DNA from: 73-13 sp035555435
GTDB taxonomy: Bacteria; Actinomycetota; Actinomycetes; Actinomycetales; Microbacteriaceae
Length of the DNA stretch: 64,000 nucleotides
Assembly (NCBI GenBank): GCA_035555435.1
Contig: DATMGN010000062.1
Location: forward strand, 1-64,000
Reading direction: 5' to 3'
Positions 20,759 to 29,346 of the stretch are shown one piece after another. A program made the position numbers and the translations under genes. Positions within the stretch are counted from its first letter, which is position 1; each line of letters starts with the position of its first letter. The notes under the pieces are model-generated. The model saw only the letters and a list, made by a program, of their open reading frames with translations. It was not told where the DNA came from and did no database searches.

Positions 20759-21685
20759 GTGAGTCCTCGCGGCATCGCTCTCTTCGCAGCCATCGGCGTC
20801 ATCTGGGGCATCCCTTACCTCCTCATCAAGGTCGCCGTGGGAGAGCTCGAGCCCGCGATGATCGTGTTCGCACGCTGCGCGATCGCCGCGCTCGTCCTGC
20901 TGCCGATCGTGCTGGCCCGCCGCCAGCTGTGGTCGGTGCTGCGACGCTGGCGCGTGTTGCTCGTCTACACCGTCATCGAGCTCGTCTTCCCCTGGTTCTT
21001 CCTCAGCGTCGCCGAGCAGCGCCTGCCGAGCTCCACCAGCGGACTGCTCATCGCGGCCGTCCCCCTCGTCGCCGTCGGGGTCACGTTCCTGCTCGGGCGG
21101 CGCACACCGCTCGCCTGGTGGAACTGGCTCGGCATCCTCGTCGGCATGCTCGGCGTCGCGGCGATCGTCGGTCTCGACGTCGCCGGGACCGACCTCGTCG
21201 GAGTCGCGCAGCTGTCGATCGTCGTGCTCGGCTACGCGATCGGTCCGGCGATCCTCGCCAAGTGGATGGGCGACCTCCCCGGCGTCGGGGTCACCGCGGC
21301 CTCGCTCACGATCGCCGCGATCATCTACCTGCCGATCGTGAGCCTCACGGGCGGTTGGCCGACCGCGATTCCCTCGGCACCGGTCATCGGCTCCGTCCTC
21401 GGCCTCGCGCTCGTGTGCAGCGCGCTCGGCTTCATCGTCTTCATCGCCCTCATCCACGAGGTTGGACCCGTCGGCGCGACGGCGACGACGTACATCAACC
21501 CCGCGGTCGCCGTGCTCGCCGGCGTGCTCGTCCTCGGCGAGGTCGTGACCATCTGGACCGCCATCGGCTTCGTCCTCGTACTGGCGGGCGCCTACTTCGT
21601 CACGAAGCCGCGGAAGGCGCCGCTCGCGATCGAGGTCGAGCCGGCCGAAGGCGTCGCGGCGGTGCCCCCGCCCGTGCCCGACTGA
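20759..21685 (+). CDS. EamA/DMT-family transporter
   Basis: 308 residues with ten hydrophobic segments in two EamA repeats; the first opens with ALFAAIGVIWGIPYLLIKVAVGELEP and the second with TWTAIGF-like sequence near the end (VTIWTAIGFVLVLAGAYFVTKP). Such proteins export small metabolites across the cytoplasmic membrane; the substrate is unknown. The GTG start was picked because the first helix starts a few residues later. It is convergent with pheT, 7 nt away. It is not closely similar to the other EamA protein here. Confidence 0.88.
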   Translation: MSPRGIALFAAIGVIWGIPYLLIKVAVGELEPAMIVFARCAIAALVLLPIVLARRQLWSVLRRWRVLLVYTVIELVFPWFFLSVAEQRLPSSTSGLLIAAVPLVAVGVTFLLGRRTPLAWWNWLGILVGMLGVAAIVGLDVAGTDLVGVAQLSIVVLGYAIGPAILAKWMGDLPGVGVTAASLTIAAIIYLPIVSLTGGWPTAIPSAPVIGSVLGLALVCSALGFIVFIALIHEVGPVGATATTYINPAVAVLAGVLVLGEVVTIWTAIGFVLVLAGAYFVTKPRKAPLAIEVEPAEGVAAVPPPVPD

Positions 21686-21692
21686 GGGCCCG

Positions 21693-24281
21693 CTACTCGC
21701 GCAGGGTCGCGCCAAAGGCGGCCGAGACGGCCGCGACCCCGGCGAGCTTGGCCTCGGTCGCCTCCGCCTGGGTCAGCGTGCGATCCGCGGCCCGGAAGCG
21801 CAGGGAGAACGTCAGCGACTTGCTCCCGGCCGCGACGCCGTCGCCCCGGTAGTCGTCGACGAGGTGAGCCTCCTCCAGCAGTGGGCCCGCGCCCGCGACG
21901 AACGCCGCGAGCAGCTCGCCGACGACCGTCTCGGCCGGCATGAGCAGCGACACGTCCTGCGTCGCGGCGGGGAACCCCGAGATGGACACCGGCTCCGCCG
22001 GTACGGCCGCCGCGATGAGCGCGTCGAGGTCGAGCTCGAGCAGTGCGACGACCCGCGGGAGGTCGAGGTCGTCGGCGAGCGACGGGAGCAGCTCGCCCGC
22101 CCAGCCGATCTGCCGGCCGGCGACCTGCAGCGCCGCCGACCGGCCCGGGTGCAGGCTCGGGTGCGCGGCGCGCGCGACCGAGAGCTCCACGCCGAGCGCG
22201 AGTGCGAGGTGGCGGGCAGCCGCGACCGCGTCGGCGATACCGGACGGGACGGCCGCGACACCCGGCTGGCGCGCGACCGCGTCGCCGAGGAAGATCGCGC
22301 CGACATGCCAGGGCTGCGGCGGGACGCTCGAATAGAGCGCCTCAATCGCCTCGGCCGAGGGCCGCGCCCCGCCCGTCGGGAGCGCGTCGGAGCCGTACTC
22401 GGCGCCCGGCTCCGGGAGGAACACGCGGCCGATCTCGAAGAGCGCGAGATCGGTGAGTCCGCGCGCGAGGTTGCGTCGCGCGGCGGTGACGAGCCCCGAC
22501 CACAGCGAGGTCCGGAGCATCGGGAGCGAGCCGTCGAGCGGGTTCGCCAGTCGCATCGCCGGGCGCCCCGGCGTCCAGCGCTCGGCATCCGCCTCCCCCG
22601 CGAACGGGTAGCACAGCACCTCGACGAGCCCCGACCCCGCGAGCGAGGCGCTGGCCGCGCGGCGCAGACGCTGCGCGTCGGTGAGCCCACGGCCGGGCGG
22701 GGCGATCGGCAGCGCCGCCGGGATCCGGTCGTAGCCGACGACGCGCGCGACCTCCTCGGCGAGGTCGGCCCGCGTGCGCAGGTCGGGGCGCCAGCTGGGC
22801 GGCACGACGAGCAGGGCACCCTTCGACTCGCTGCGCTCGCTCAGGAAGCCGGTCGCCGAGACCTCGCAGCCGATCGCACGCAGGGCGGCCTCGACCTCGT
22901 CATTCGTGTAGTCGGCGCCGACGAGACCGTCGACGTAGCCCGCGGGCAGCTCGATCGAGATCGGCTCGTGGGCGTACTCGATGAGGCCCCCGGCCGCGTC
23001 GTCCGCCACGCCGCCCGCGAACTCGACGAGCAGGTCGACGACCCGCTGCGCCGCGTACCGGCCGATCTGCGGGTCGACGCCGCGCTCGTAGCGCCGCGAT
23101 GCCTCCGACCAGAGCTTGTGCCGCCGCGCGGTGCGCGCGATCGAGACGCCGTCGAAGTGCGCCGCCTCCACGAGGATGTCGGTCGTCGCATTCGTGATCT
23201 CGGTCGGGCCACCGCCCATGACGCCCGCGAGGCCGATCGGGCCTGACTCGTCGGTGATGAGCAGGTCCTCGGGGCTCAGAGCCCGGTCGTGACCGTCGAG
23301 CGTCGTGAGCCGCTCGCCTGGGCGGGCGCGGCGCACCGTGATGCCGCCGCGGAGCATCGCGAGGTCGTAGCCGTGGATCGGCTGACCGAACTCGAGCATG
23401 ACGTAGTTCGTGATGTCGACCGGGAGCGAGATCGAGCGGATGCCCGCGAGACGCAGGCGCGCGACCATCCACGCGGGGCTCGGCCGCGAGACGTCGACCC
23501 CGCGCACGACGCGGGCGACGAAGCCGTCGCAGCCGACTCGGCCACGGATGGGGGCGTCGTCCTCGACGGCGAGGGCGAACCCTCCGGCTTCGCTCACGGC
23601 GGCGCCCGCCGCGTCGGCGCGGGCGCGCAGGCCCGGCTCGAGCGCGGGGTCGCGATACGCCGCGCCCGTCGCGTGCGAGTATTCGCGGCCCACCCCCCGG
23701 ATCGACAGCGCGTAGCCGCGGTCCGGCGTCACGTTGATCTCGACCGCCGCGTCGTCGAGCCCCAGGATCGGCAGCAGGTCCGTCCCCGGCGGCACGTCGA
23801 TGCCGCGGCGCGTCAGCACGATGATGCCGCCGTGGTCCTCGCCGAGCCCCAGCTCGCGCTCCGAGGCGATCATGCCGTCCGAGACATGGCCGTAGGTCTT
23901 GCGCGCCGCGATGCGGAACGGCTCCTCGGGCGTCGGGCCCGGCAGCACCGCGCCCGGCAGCGTCACCGCGACGAGATCGCCGGCCTCGAAGTTGTGGGCG
24001 CCGCAGACGATGCCGCGGACATCGCGTTCTCCCCCGGCCGCGGTCGGGTCGGCGCCGAGCGCGCCGACGTCGACCTGGCACCAGTTGATCGTCTTGCCGT
24101 TGGACTGCGCCTCCGGCTCGCGCGAGAGCACGCGACCCGCGACGATCGGGCCCGTCACGCCGAACGCGTGCACCGCCTCCTCCTCGAAGCCGACGCGCAC
24201 GAGCGCCTCATGGAGCTGCTCGAGCGTCACGTCCGTCGGGAGATCGACGACCTCGCCGAGCCAGCTGAGCGGTACCCGCAT
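21693..24281 (-). CDS. pheT: Phenylalanyl-tRNA synthetase beta subunit
   Basis: 862 residues. Domains in order: tRNA-binding OB fold (~40-155, AHNFEAGDLVAVTLPGA), B3/B4 editing region (~215-390), B5 (~410-480), the core synthetase-like domain (~500-680) and the C-terminal FDX anticodon-binding domain (~770-862). Between the B5 domain and the core a stretch reading FLSERSESKGALL is encoded by a palindromic repeat (22819-22845). The ATG lies one base after the pheS stop (TGAGATG), so the two subunits are translated together as usual. Confidence 0.97.
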   Translation of the reverse strand: MRVPLSWLGEVVDLPTDVTLEQLHEALVRVGFEEEAVHAFGVTGPIVAGRVLSREPEAQSNGKTINWCQVDVGALGADPTAAGGERDVRGIVCGAHNFEAGDLVAVTLPGAVLPGPTPEEPFRIAARKTYGHVSDGMIASERELGLGEDHGGIIVLTRRGIDVPPGTDLLPILGLDDAAVEINVTPDRGYALSIRGVGREYSHATGAAYRDPALEPGLRARADAAGAAVSEAGGFALAVEDDAPIRGRVGCDGFVARVVRGVDVSRPSPAWMVARLRLAGIRSISLPVDITNYVMLEFGQPIHGYDLAMLRGGITVRRARPGERLTTLDGHDRALSPEDLLITDESGPIGLAGVMGGGPTEITNATTDILVEAAHFDGVSIARTARRHKLWSEASRRYERGVDPQIGRYAAQRVVDLLVEFAGGVADDAAGGLIEYAHEPISIELPAGYVDGLVGADYTNDEVEAALRAIGCEVSATGFLSERSESKGALLVVPPSWRPDLRTRADLAEEVARVVGYDRIPAALPIAPPGRGLTDAQRLRRAASASLAGSGLVEVLCYPFAGEADAERWTPGRPAMRLANPLDGSLPMLRTSLWSGLVTAARRNLARGLTDLALFEIGRVFLPEPGAEYGSDALPTGGARPSAEAIEALYSSVPPQPWHVGAIFLGDAVARQPGVAAVPSGIADAVAAARHLALALGVELSVARAAHPSLHPGRSAALQVAGRQIGWAGELLPSLADDLDLPRVVALLELDLDALIAAAVPAEPVSISGFPAATQDVSLLMPAETVVGELLAAFVAGAGPLLEEAHLVDDYRGDGVAAGSKSLTFSLRFRAADRTLTQAEATEAKLAGVAAVSAAFGATLRE
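22819..22845. repeat. Intragenic repeat B, copy in pheT
   Basis: CTTCGACTCGCTGCGCTCGC followed by TCAGG on the plus strand; the minus strand reads CCTGAGCGAGCGCAGCGAGTCGAAGG in two overlapping pieces. The same 25-mer occurs inside ftsK at 48362-48389. In PheT it is read in the frame giving LSERSESKG. Confidence 0.75.
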
Positions 24282-24282
24282 C

Positions 24283-25317
24283 TCAGATCACCTGCCCGAA
24301 CTGTCGCGAGAAGCGCACGTCGCCCTCGACCATGTCGCGCATGTCGCCGAGCCCATGGCTGAACTGCAGCGTGCGCTCGATGCCCATCCCGAAGGCGAAG
24401 CCCTGGTACTCGTCCGGGTCGATGCCCGCCGAACGCAGCACGTTCGGGTTGACCATGCCGCAGCCGCCCCACTCGACCCATCGCGCACCGCCCTTCGCAT
24501 GGGGATGCCAGACATCCATCTCGGCGCTCGGCTCCGTGAAGGGGAAGAAGTTCGCGCGCAGCCGGATCTGAGCGCCCTCGCCGAACATCGCGCGCGCGAG
24601 GTGCTCCAGCGTCCCGCGCAGGTGCGCCATCGTCAGGCCGCGATCGATCGCGATGCCCTCCATCTGGTGGAAGACCGGCGTGTGCGTCGCGTCGAGGTCG
24701 TCCGTGCGGAAGACGCGACCGGGCGACACGACGTAGACCGGCAGCTCGCGGCTCAACAGCGAGCGGATCTGGACGGGCGAGGTCTGGGTGCGCAGCACGA
24801 GGTGCCGGTCGACCGGGTCGATCCAGAACGTGTCGGCCTCGCCGCGCGCGGGATGGTCGGCGTCGATGTTGAGCGCGTCGAAGTTGAACCACTCGCTCTC
24901 CAGCTCCGGGCCGTCGCCGACCTCCCAGCCCATGCCGACGAACACGTCGGCCATGCGCTCCATGAGCATGCTGAGGGGGTGCCGCGCGCCGACGCGCCGG
25001 CGATCCGGAAGGGCCGTGACGTCGAGCGACTCGGCCGCGAGCCGAGCATCCTCCTCCGCGCGCAGCACGATCGACTCCTGCGCCTCGAGGGCCGCCGTCA
25101 CGCTCGCGCGGGCCTGCCCCACGAGCCGTCCGGCCGCGGCCTTCTCGTCGTTCGGGAGCGACTTGATCGCGGCGCTGAAGCGAGCGATCGGGCTCGACTC
25201 GCCCGCATGCGCGCTGCGCGCCGCGCGCAGACTCGCGGAATCGCGAGCGGCGGCGATCGCGGCGAGCGCATCGGCGATCGCGGCCTGGACCGCGTCCTCG
25301 GAGATGGGCATCGACAC
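24283..25317 (-). CDS. pheS: Phenylalanyl-tRNA synthetase alpha subunit
   Basis: 344 residues. An N-terminal coiled-coil tRNA-binding region (~20-90) is followed by the class II catalytic core, with motif 2 around SPGRVFRTDDLDATHTPVFHQMEG and motif 3 as GFAFGMGIERTLQFSHGLGDMRD near the C-terminus. The GTG start follows a -10 box TAGACT by 8 nt; an internal ATG two codons on is possible. It is divergent from the histidine kinase-like gene and forms an operon with pheT. No phenylalanine leader peptide is visible. Confidence 0.97.
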   Translation of the reverse strand: MSMPISEDAVQAAIADALAAIAAARDSASLRAARSAHAGESSPIARFSAAIKSLPNDEKAAAGRLVGQARASVTAALEAQESIVLRAEEDARLAAESLDVTALPDRRRVGARHPLSMLMERMADVFVGMGWEVGDGPELESEWFNFDALNIDADHPARGEADTFWIDPVDRHLVLRTQTSPVQIRSLLSRELPVYVVSPGRVFRTDDLDATHTPVFHQMEGIAIDRGLTMAHLRGTLEHLARAMFGEGAQIRLRANFFPFTEPSAEMDVWHPHAKGGARWVEWGGCGMVNPNVLRSAGIDPDEYQGFAFGMGIERTLQFSHGLGDMRDMVEGDVRFSRQFGQVI

Positions 25318-25337
25318 GAGGATCGAGTCTACCGAGG

Positions 25338-25356
25338 CGCGACCCGCGGGGTCGCG
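25338..25356. promoter_or_regulatory. Inverted repeat between divergent pheS and kinase-like gene
   Basis: CGCGACCC and GGGTCGCG form a perfect 8-bp inverted repeat around GCG. It lies between the two divergent -10 boxes (TAGACT, complement of 25326-25331, for pheS; TAGCCT at 25376-25381 for the kinase-like gene). It may be an operator or a chance GC palindrome. Confidence 0.35.
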
Positions 25357-25387
25357 GACCGGCGTCCCGGATGTCTAGCCTGGGCGG

Positions 25388-27142
25388 ATGGAGCGTGCCG
25401 GCGATCGACCGCTGCGCCCCCTGTTCTCCCTCTGGTCCTGGGGACTGCTCACCCCCTTCCTCGTGACGGCGTACGGCGGCTTCGACGAGGCGGCCACGAG
25501 CACGCAGCAGTGGCTCGGCTTCGCGATCGCCGTCGTCGTCCACCTGCTGCTCGGCGTCGCGTTCGTCGCCGCCGGCGCGATCGAGCGTCGCATCCGGTCC
25601 TTCCCGCTCTGGGTCGCCTACATCGCCGCCGCGATCGCGACGATGTCGGTGCTGCGCCCCGTCGCGACGACGAGCCTCCAGTCCGTGCTCGGCGTGCCGC
25701 CGGTCACGACCGACTGGTGGGTGCGATTCGCCATGAACTACCTGCTGCTCAGCGGCGCCGTCGTCGTCGTGGGCCTGTGGCTTCGGGCATCCGATCGCAA
25801 CGCGATGACGCGGGAGCGGCTGCGCCGAGTGCTCAAGGTGCACGCCGACGACATCCGAGCCGCCGAGCGCGCGACGGACCTCGTCGTCGCCGAGTTCACG
25901 CAGGCGGTCGCGGCGCCCGTGCTCTCCGCCCTCGAGTCCGCGCGCGTCGAGCCCTTCGACGCGGGCGAGCAGGCGGAGCGACTGCGGCTCGTCGCGCACG
26001 AGGTCGTGCGGCCGCTCAGCCACCACGTCTTCGACTCGGCACTGCCCGCTGGCGACCAGCTCGACGCGCCGACGATCGGGATCGAACGCGTCGCGCAGCC
26101 CCGCCCGACGCTGCTCCCCGAGCGCGTCCGACCGGCACCCGCCTGGCTGCCAACCGTCATCTTCCTGTTCGTCACCGCGCCCTCCATCATCGACGCGTAC
26201 GGGCTCGCCGGCGGGGCGCTGCGCCTGCTCGCCGCGGGCGTCGTCGCGATCGCGCTCAACTTCCTGCTCGCCCTCGTCGTGCTGCGCCGGCGCTGGGTCG
26301 CGATCGTCGGCTACGGCCTGGGCTATCTCGCGATCGGCGCCGCGCTCGCCTGGACGTTCCTCGACCGCTCGTGGCTGTGGCTGCCGGCGCCGCGCCTCGA
26401 CCTCACGACGGCGTTCTGGCTCTACCTGGCGGTCGGCTACGCGACGATCGCGGTCCTCGCCGGCCTCGCGACGAGCCTCGGCGCGGACGCGCGCGGGACG
26501 CAGCGCACCCTGACCCGCGCGCTCGACTTCGCCGAGGCGTCGGCGTCGGAGAGCCGCGAGCGATACGAGCGGACCGCCAACGACGTCGCGCGGATCCTCC
26601 ACAACCAGATCCAGGGCGACATCCTCGCGACATCCCTGCAACTGCGGATGGGGATCGCCGGGCCGAACGCGATCGACGAGCTCGTCGCGAACGTCGACGC
26701 GGCGCTGCACGAGCCCGCCGCCGACCGGGCGGTCGAGCGCAGCGCCCAGGAGGTGCGCGATGCGGCGAACGCGGCGATCGTCGCCTGGTCGCGGGTCATG
26801 GACGTGACCTCGGAGGCGGCCGACCCGGACTGCTGGCGCTGGCTCGCGAGCCGCCCGGCCGCGACCGAGCTGTTCCTCGACGCGAACACGGAGGCGCTGA
26901 CGAACGCCTCGCGGCACGCCGCCGCGCCGACCGCGGACCTGCGGCTCGAGCGCATCCCGGAGGGTGTGCGGATGCTCGCGCGCAACCCCGGTCGGCTGGG
27001 TGCGCGCGCGAGCGACGGCGTCGGGGTCAGCGACCTGCGCCGCCGTGGCGCGCGCGTCGAACTGCGCCAGGAGGACCCGGGGACCGTGCTGCTCACCGTC
27101 GACATCGTCGACGAGGATCGGTGCGCCCCGACGGCGGCCTGA
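25388..27142 (+). CDS. Orphan membrane histidine kinase-like protein
   Basis: 584 residues. About four membrane helices (~10-125), a cytosolic stretch (~130-250), four more helices (~255-375), then a helix that resembles a dimerisation/phosphoacceptor region (ERYERTANDVARILHNQIQG) and a C-terminal HATPase-like region (~490-575) with the N-box EALTNASRH. The usual DxGxG of the ATP site reads ARNPGRLG, so nucleotide binding is uncertain. No response regulator is nearby. The ATG is exactly 6 nt after -10 TAGCCT. It is convergent with the TrmH-like gene, 3 nt apart. Confidence 0.7.
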   Translation: MERAGDRPLRPLFSLWSWGLLTPFLVTAYGGFDEAATSTQQWLGFAIAVVVHLLLGVAFVAAGAIERRIRSFPLWVAYIAAAIATMSVLRPVATTSLQSVLGVPPVTTDWWVRFAMNYLLLSGAVVVVGLWLRASDRNAMTRERLRRVLKVHADDIRAAERATDLVVAEFTQAVAAPVLSALESARVEPFDAGEQAERLRLVAHEVVRPLSHHVFDSALPAGDQLDAPTIGIERVAQPRPTLLPERVRPAPAWLPTVIFLFVTAPSIIDAYGLAGGALRLLAAGVVAIALNFLLALVVLRRRWVAIVGYGLGYLAIGAALAWTFLDRSWLWLPAPRLDLTTAFWLYLAVGYATIAVLAGLATSLGADARGTQRTLTRALDFAEASASESRERYERTANDVARILHNQIQGDILATSLQLRMGIAGPNAIDELVANVDAALHEPAADRAVERSAQEVRDAANAAIVAWSRVMDVTSEAADPDCWRWLASRPAATELFLDANTEALTNASRHAAAPTADLRLERIPEGVRMLARNPGRLGARASDGVGVSDLRRRGARVELRQEDPGTVLLTVDIVDEDRCAPTAA

Positions 27143-27145
27143 GCG

Positions 27146-27940
27146 TCAGGCGCGCTGGGCGAACGCCGACTCGTAGAGGCACACGCTCGCCGCCGTCGCG
27201 AGGTTGAGCGATTCCGCCCGGCCGTAGATCGGCAGTCGCAGCGAGCGATCCACGAGGGCGAGGCGCTCGGCGTCGAGGCCCCGGGCCTCGTTGCCGAAGA
27301 CCCACGCGGTCGGACGCGCGAGGTCGGCTCGCGCGGCGAGCAGGTCGTCGCCCCCGACGTCGGCGGCGAGCACCTGGAGGCCGGCCGCGCGCAGCGCCGC
27401 GGCGACCTCATCGAGCGAGGTTCCGACGACGTGCGGGACGTGGAACAGCGAGCCGGTCGTCGCGCGTACCACCTTCGGGTGATACGGGTCGACCGTGTGG
27501 CCCGAGAAGATCACGGCGTCGGCACCCGCCGCGTCGGCGGCGCGCAGGATCGTGCCCGCGTTGCCCGGGTCGCGGATCTCCTCGAGCACCGCGACGAGAC
27601 GCGGCGACGCGGCGACGACGTCGGCGAGCGACGACGGGGACTGGCGGGCGACCGCGACGACGCCCTGCGGCGTGACCGTGTCGGCCATCGCCTCGAGCAC
27701 CTTGTCCGTCACCGTCTGGATCTCGACCCCGCTCGCTCGCGCGCGGCGCACGAGCTCGTCATGGCGTTCTGCCGCCGGCGACGTCGCGTAGACGGTCTCG
27801 ACGAGCTCTGGACGGAACACGAGCGCCTCGCCGACCGCCTGCGGGCCCTCCAGGAGGAACCGGCCGCTCTCGCGCCGGGCCTCCCGTTTGGCGAGCTTCG
27901 CGACCGCGCGGACCCGCGGACTGCGGGGATTGTCGATCAC
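27146..27940 (-). CDS. TrmH/SpoU-family RNA 2'-O-methyltransferase
   Basis: 264 residues. An N-terminal L30e-like substrate-binding domain (~1-100) precedes the SPOUT domain with its three motifs: RDPGNAGTILRAADA, VFGNEARGL and IYGRAESLNLATAASV. It most likely methylates a ribose in 23S rRNA or a tRNA. The GTG start lies 6 nt after -10 TAGGCT. A SpoU-type gene between rplT and pheS is common in actinobacteria; here an SDR gene has come between it and rplT. Confidence 0.93.
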   Translation of the reverse strand: MIDNPRSPRVRAVAKLAKREARRESGRFLLEGPQAVGEALVFRPELVETVYATSPAAERHDELVRRARASGVEIQTVTDKVLEAMADTVTPQGVVAVARQSPSSLADVVAASPRLVAVLEEIRDPGNAGTILRAADAAGADAVIFSGHTVDPYHPKVVRATTGSLFHVPHVVGTSLDEVAAALRAAGLQVLAADVGGDDLLAARADLARPTAWVFGNEARGLDAERLALVDRSLRLPIYGRAESLNLATAASVCLYESAFAQRA

Positions 27941-27949
27941 GCGGACAGC

Positions 27950-28717
27950 CTAGGACTGCCGCGGTGAACGGCCGGTGAACTCGTCCATGGTCTGGTTGAT
28001 GCCGAGGAAGTCGGTGACGGCGTCGAACGCGATGGGCGGCAGCACGCGCAGCAGCGGGGTCAGGCGGGCGAACGGCGGCAGGATGAGCTGCTGGCGCCCC
28101 GACTCGATCGCGTCGAGCACGCGGCGCGCGACGTCGCGCTCCTGGAGGATCGGCAGCAGCAACGGGAACTTCGTCCGCACGCCCGCGAACATGCCGGTAT
28201 CGATGAAGTAGGGCGCCACGACGAGTGTGCTGATCGGCGAGCCGTCCTTGCGCAGCTCCGCGCGCAACGACTCCGCGAACCCGAACGCGGCCCACTTGGA
28301 CGCCGCATAGTCGGTCTGGCGCGCGACGCCGAGCAGCGCGGCCGCCGAGGCGATCGTGACGATCTTGCCGCGGCCGCGCTCGATCATGCCCGGGAGCACG
28401 GCGCGCGAGGTCCAGAAGTGCGCGAGCACGTTGACCTCGAAGGTCCGGCGGATCTGCGCCTCCGACGACTCCAGGAGTCGCTGGCCGGAGACGACACCCG
28501 CGTTGTTGATGAGGACGTCGACGGGCCCGGACGCGGCCACGGCCGCGTCGACCGCCGCCGAGTCCGTCACGTCGACGTCGATGTCCGAGCCGCGCAGGTC
28601 CCAGCCGACGACCTCGGCGCCGCGGGCTCGCGCGAAGTCCGCCATCCGGCGCCCGATGCCCGAAGCGGCGCCCGTGATGATCACACGGGCGCCGCTCAGG
28701 CTGAAGCTATTGCTCAC
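27950..28717 (-). CDS. Short-chain dehydrogenase/reductase
   Basis: 255 residues. Classical SDR: cofactor loop TGAASGIGR (~15-23), NNAG (~70-73), the catalytic Ser in IASAAALLG, and YAASK (~137-141). A D in the sequence GWDLRGSDIDV after beta-2 suggests NAD(H) preference. The C-terminal ~60 residues with PPFARLTPLLRVLPPIAFD resemble the membrane-near tail of human DHRS/retinol dehydrogenase-like SDRs; the substrate is unknown. The GTG start is 3 nt after the rplT stop, so it probably is cotranscribed with the ribosomal protein genes. Confidence 0.88.
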   Translation of the reverse strand: MSNSFSLSGARVIITGAASGIGRRMADFARARGAEVVGWDLRGSDIDVDVTDSAAVDAAVAASGPVDVLINNAGVVSGQRLLESSEAQIRRTFEVNVLAHFWTSRAVLPGMIERGRGKIVTIASAAALLGVARQTDYAASKWAAFGFAESLRAELRKDGSPISTLVVAPYFIDTGMFAGVRTKFPLLLPILQERDVARRVLDAIESGRQQLILPPFARLTPLLRVLPPIAFDAVTDFLGINQTMDEFTGRSPRQS

Positions 28718-28720
28718 ACG

Positions 28721-29101
28721 CTAGGCGCGCGGGGCGTTCACGTCGGCCGGCAGGGCCGCCTTCGCCGCCGCGACGAGCGTCGAGAACGTCGCCGCGTCGT
28801 TGACCGCGAGCTCCGCGAGGATGCGGCGGTCGACCTCGATCCCGGCGAGGCCGAGACCCTGGATGAAGCGGTTGTAGGTCAGGCCCTCCGCGCGCGCGGC
28901 CGCGTTGATGCGCTGGATCCACAGCGAGCGGAACTCGCCCTTCTTCGCGCGGCGGTCGCGGTACGCGTAGACGAGCGAGTGGGTGACCTGCTCCTTCGCC
29001 TTGCGGTAGAGGCGCGAGCGCTGGCCGCGGTAGCCCGCGGCGCGCTCGAGGATCGTCCGGCGCTTCTTGTGGGCGTTGACCGCCCTCTTCACACGTGCCA
29101 T
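28721..29101 (-). CDS. rplT: 50S ribosomal protein L20
   Basis: 126 residues, the expected length. The N-terminal basic extension MARVKRAVNAHKKRRTILERAAGYRG reaches into 23S rRNA early in assembly. It is the third gene of infC-rpmI-rplT. The last residues VNAPRA end in a TAG with the SDR start three bases further. Confidence 0.99.
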   Translation of the reverse strand: MARVKRAVNAHKKRRTILERAAGYRGQRSRLYRKAKEQVTHSLVYAYRDRRAKKGEFRSLWIQRINAAARAEGLTYNRFIQGLGLAGIEVDRRILAELAVNDAATFSTLVAAAKAALPADVNAPRA

Positions 29102-29139
29102 GAGTTATCTCTTCTCTCGCGTCGTAACGTCTCGTCGGG

Positions 29140-29334
29140 TCACTTGCCGAGCAGGCGCTTGATGACCTTGGCGTCGGCCGGGGCCAGGACCTCGTCCTGG
29201 TTCAGGCGGCGCTTGACCTTCGAGCTCTTGACCTCGAGGTTGTGGCGCATCCCGGCCTGCTGCTTCATGATCTTGCCGGTGCCCGTCACCTTGAAACGCT
29301 TCTTCGCACCAGAGTGCGTCTTCTGCTTCGGCAT
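29140..29334 (-). CDS. rpmI: 50S ribosomal protein L35
   Basis: 64 residues, typical. It begins MPKQKTHSGAKKRFKVTGTG, the family signature, and ends KRLLGK. It is located 12 nt after infC and 38 nt before rplT; a purine-rich GAGGGAAGAAG precedes the ATG. Confidence 0.99.
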   Translation of the reverse strand: MPKQKTHSGAKKRFKVTGTGKIMKQQAGMRHNLEVKSSKVKRRLNQDEVLAPADAKVIKRLLGK

Positions 29335-29346
29335 TGCTTCTTCCCT

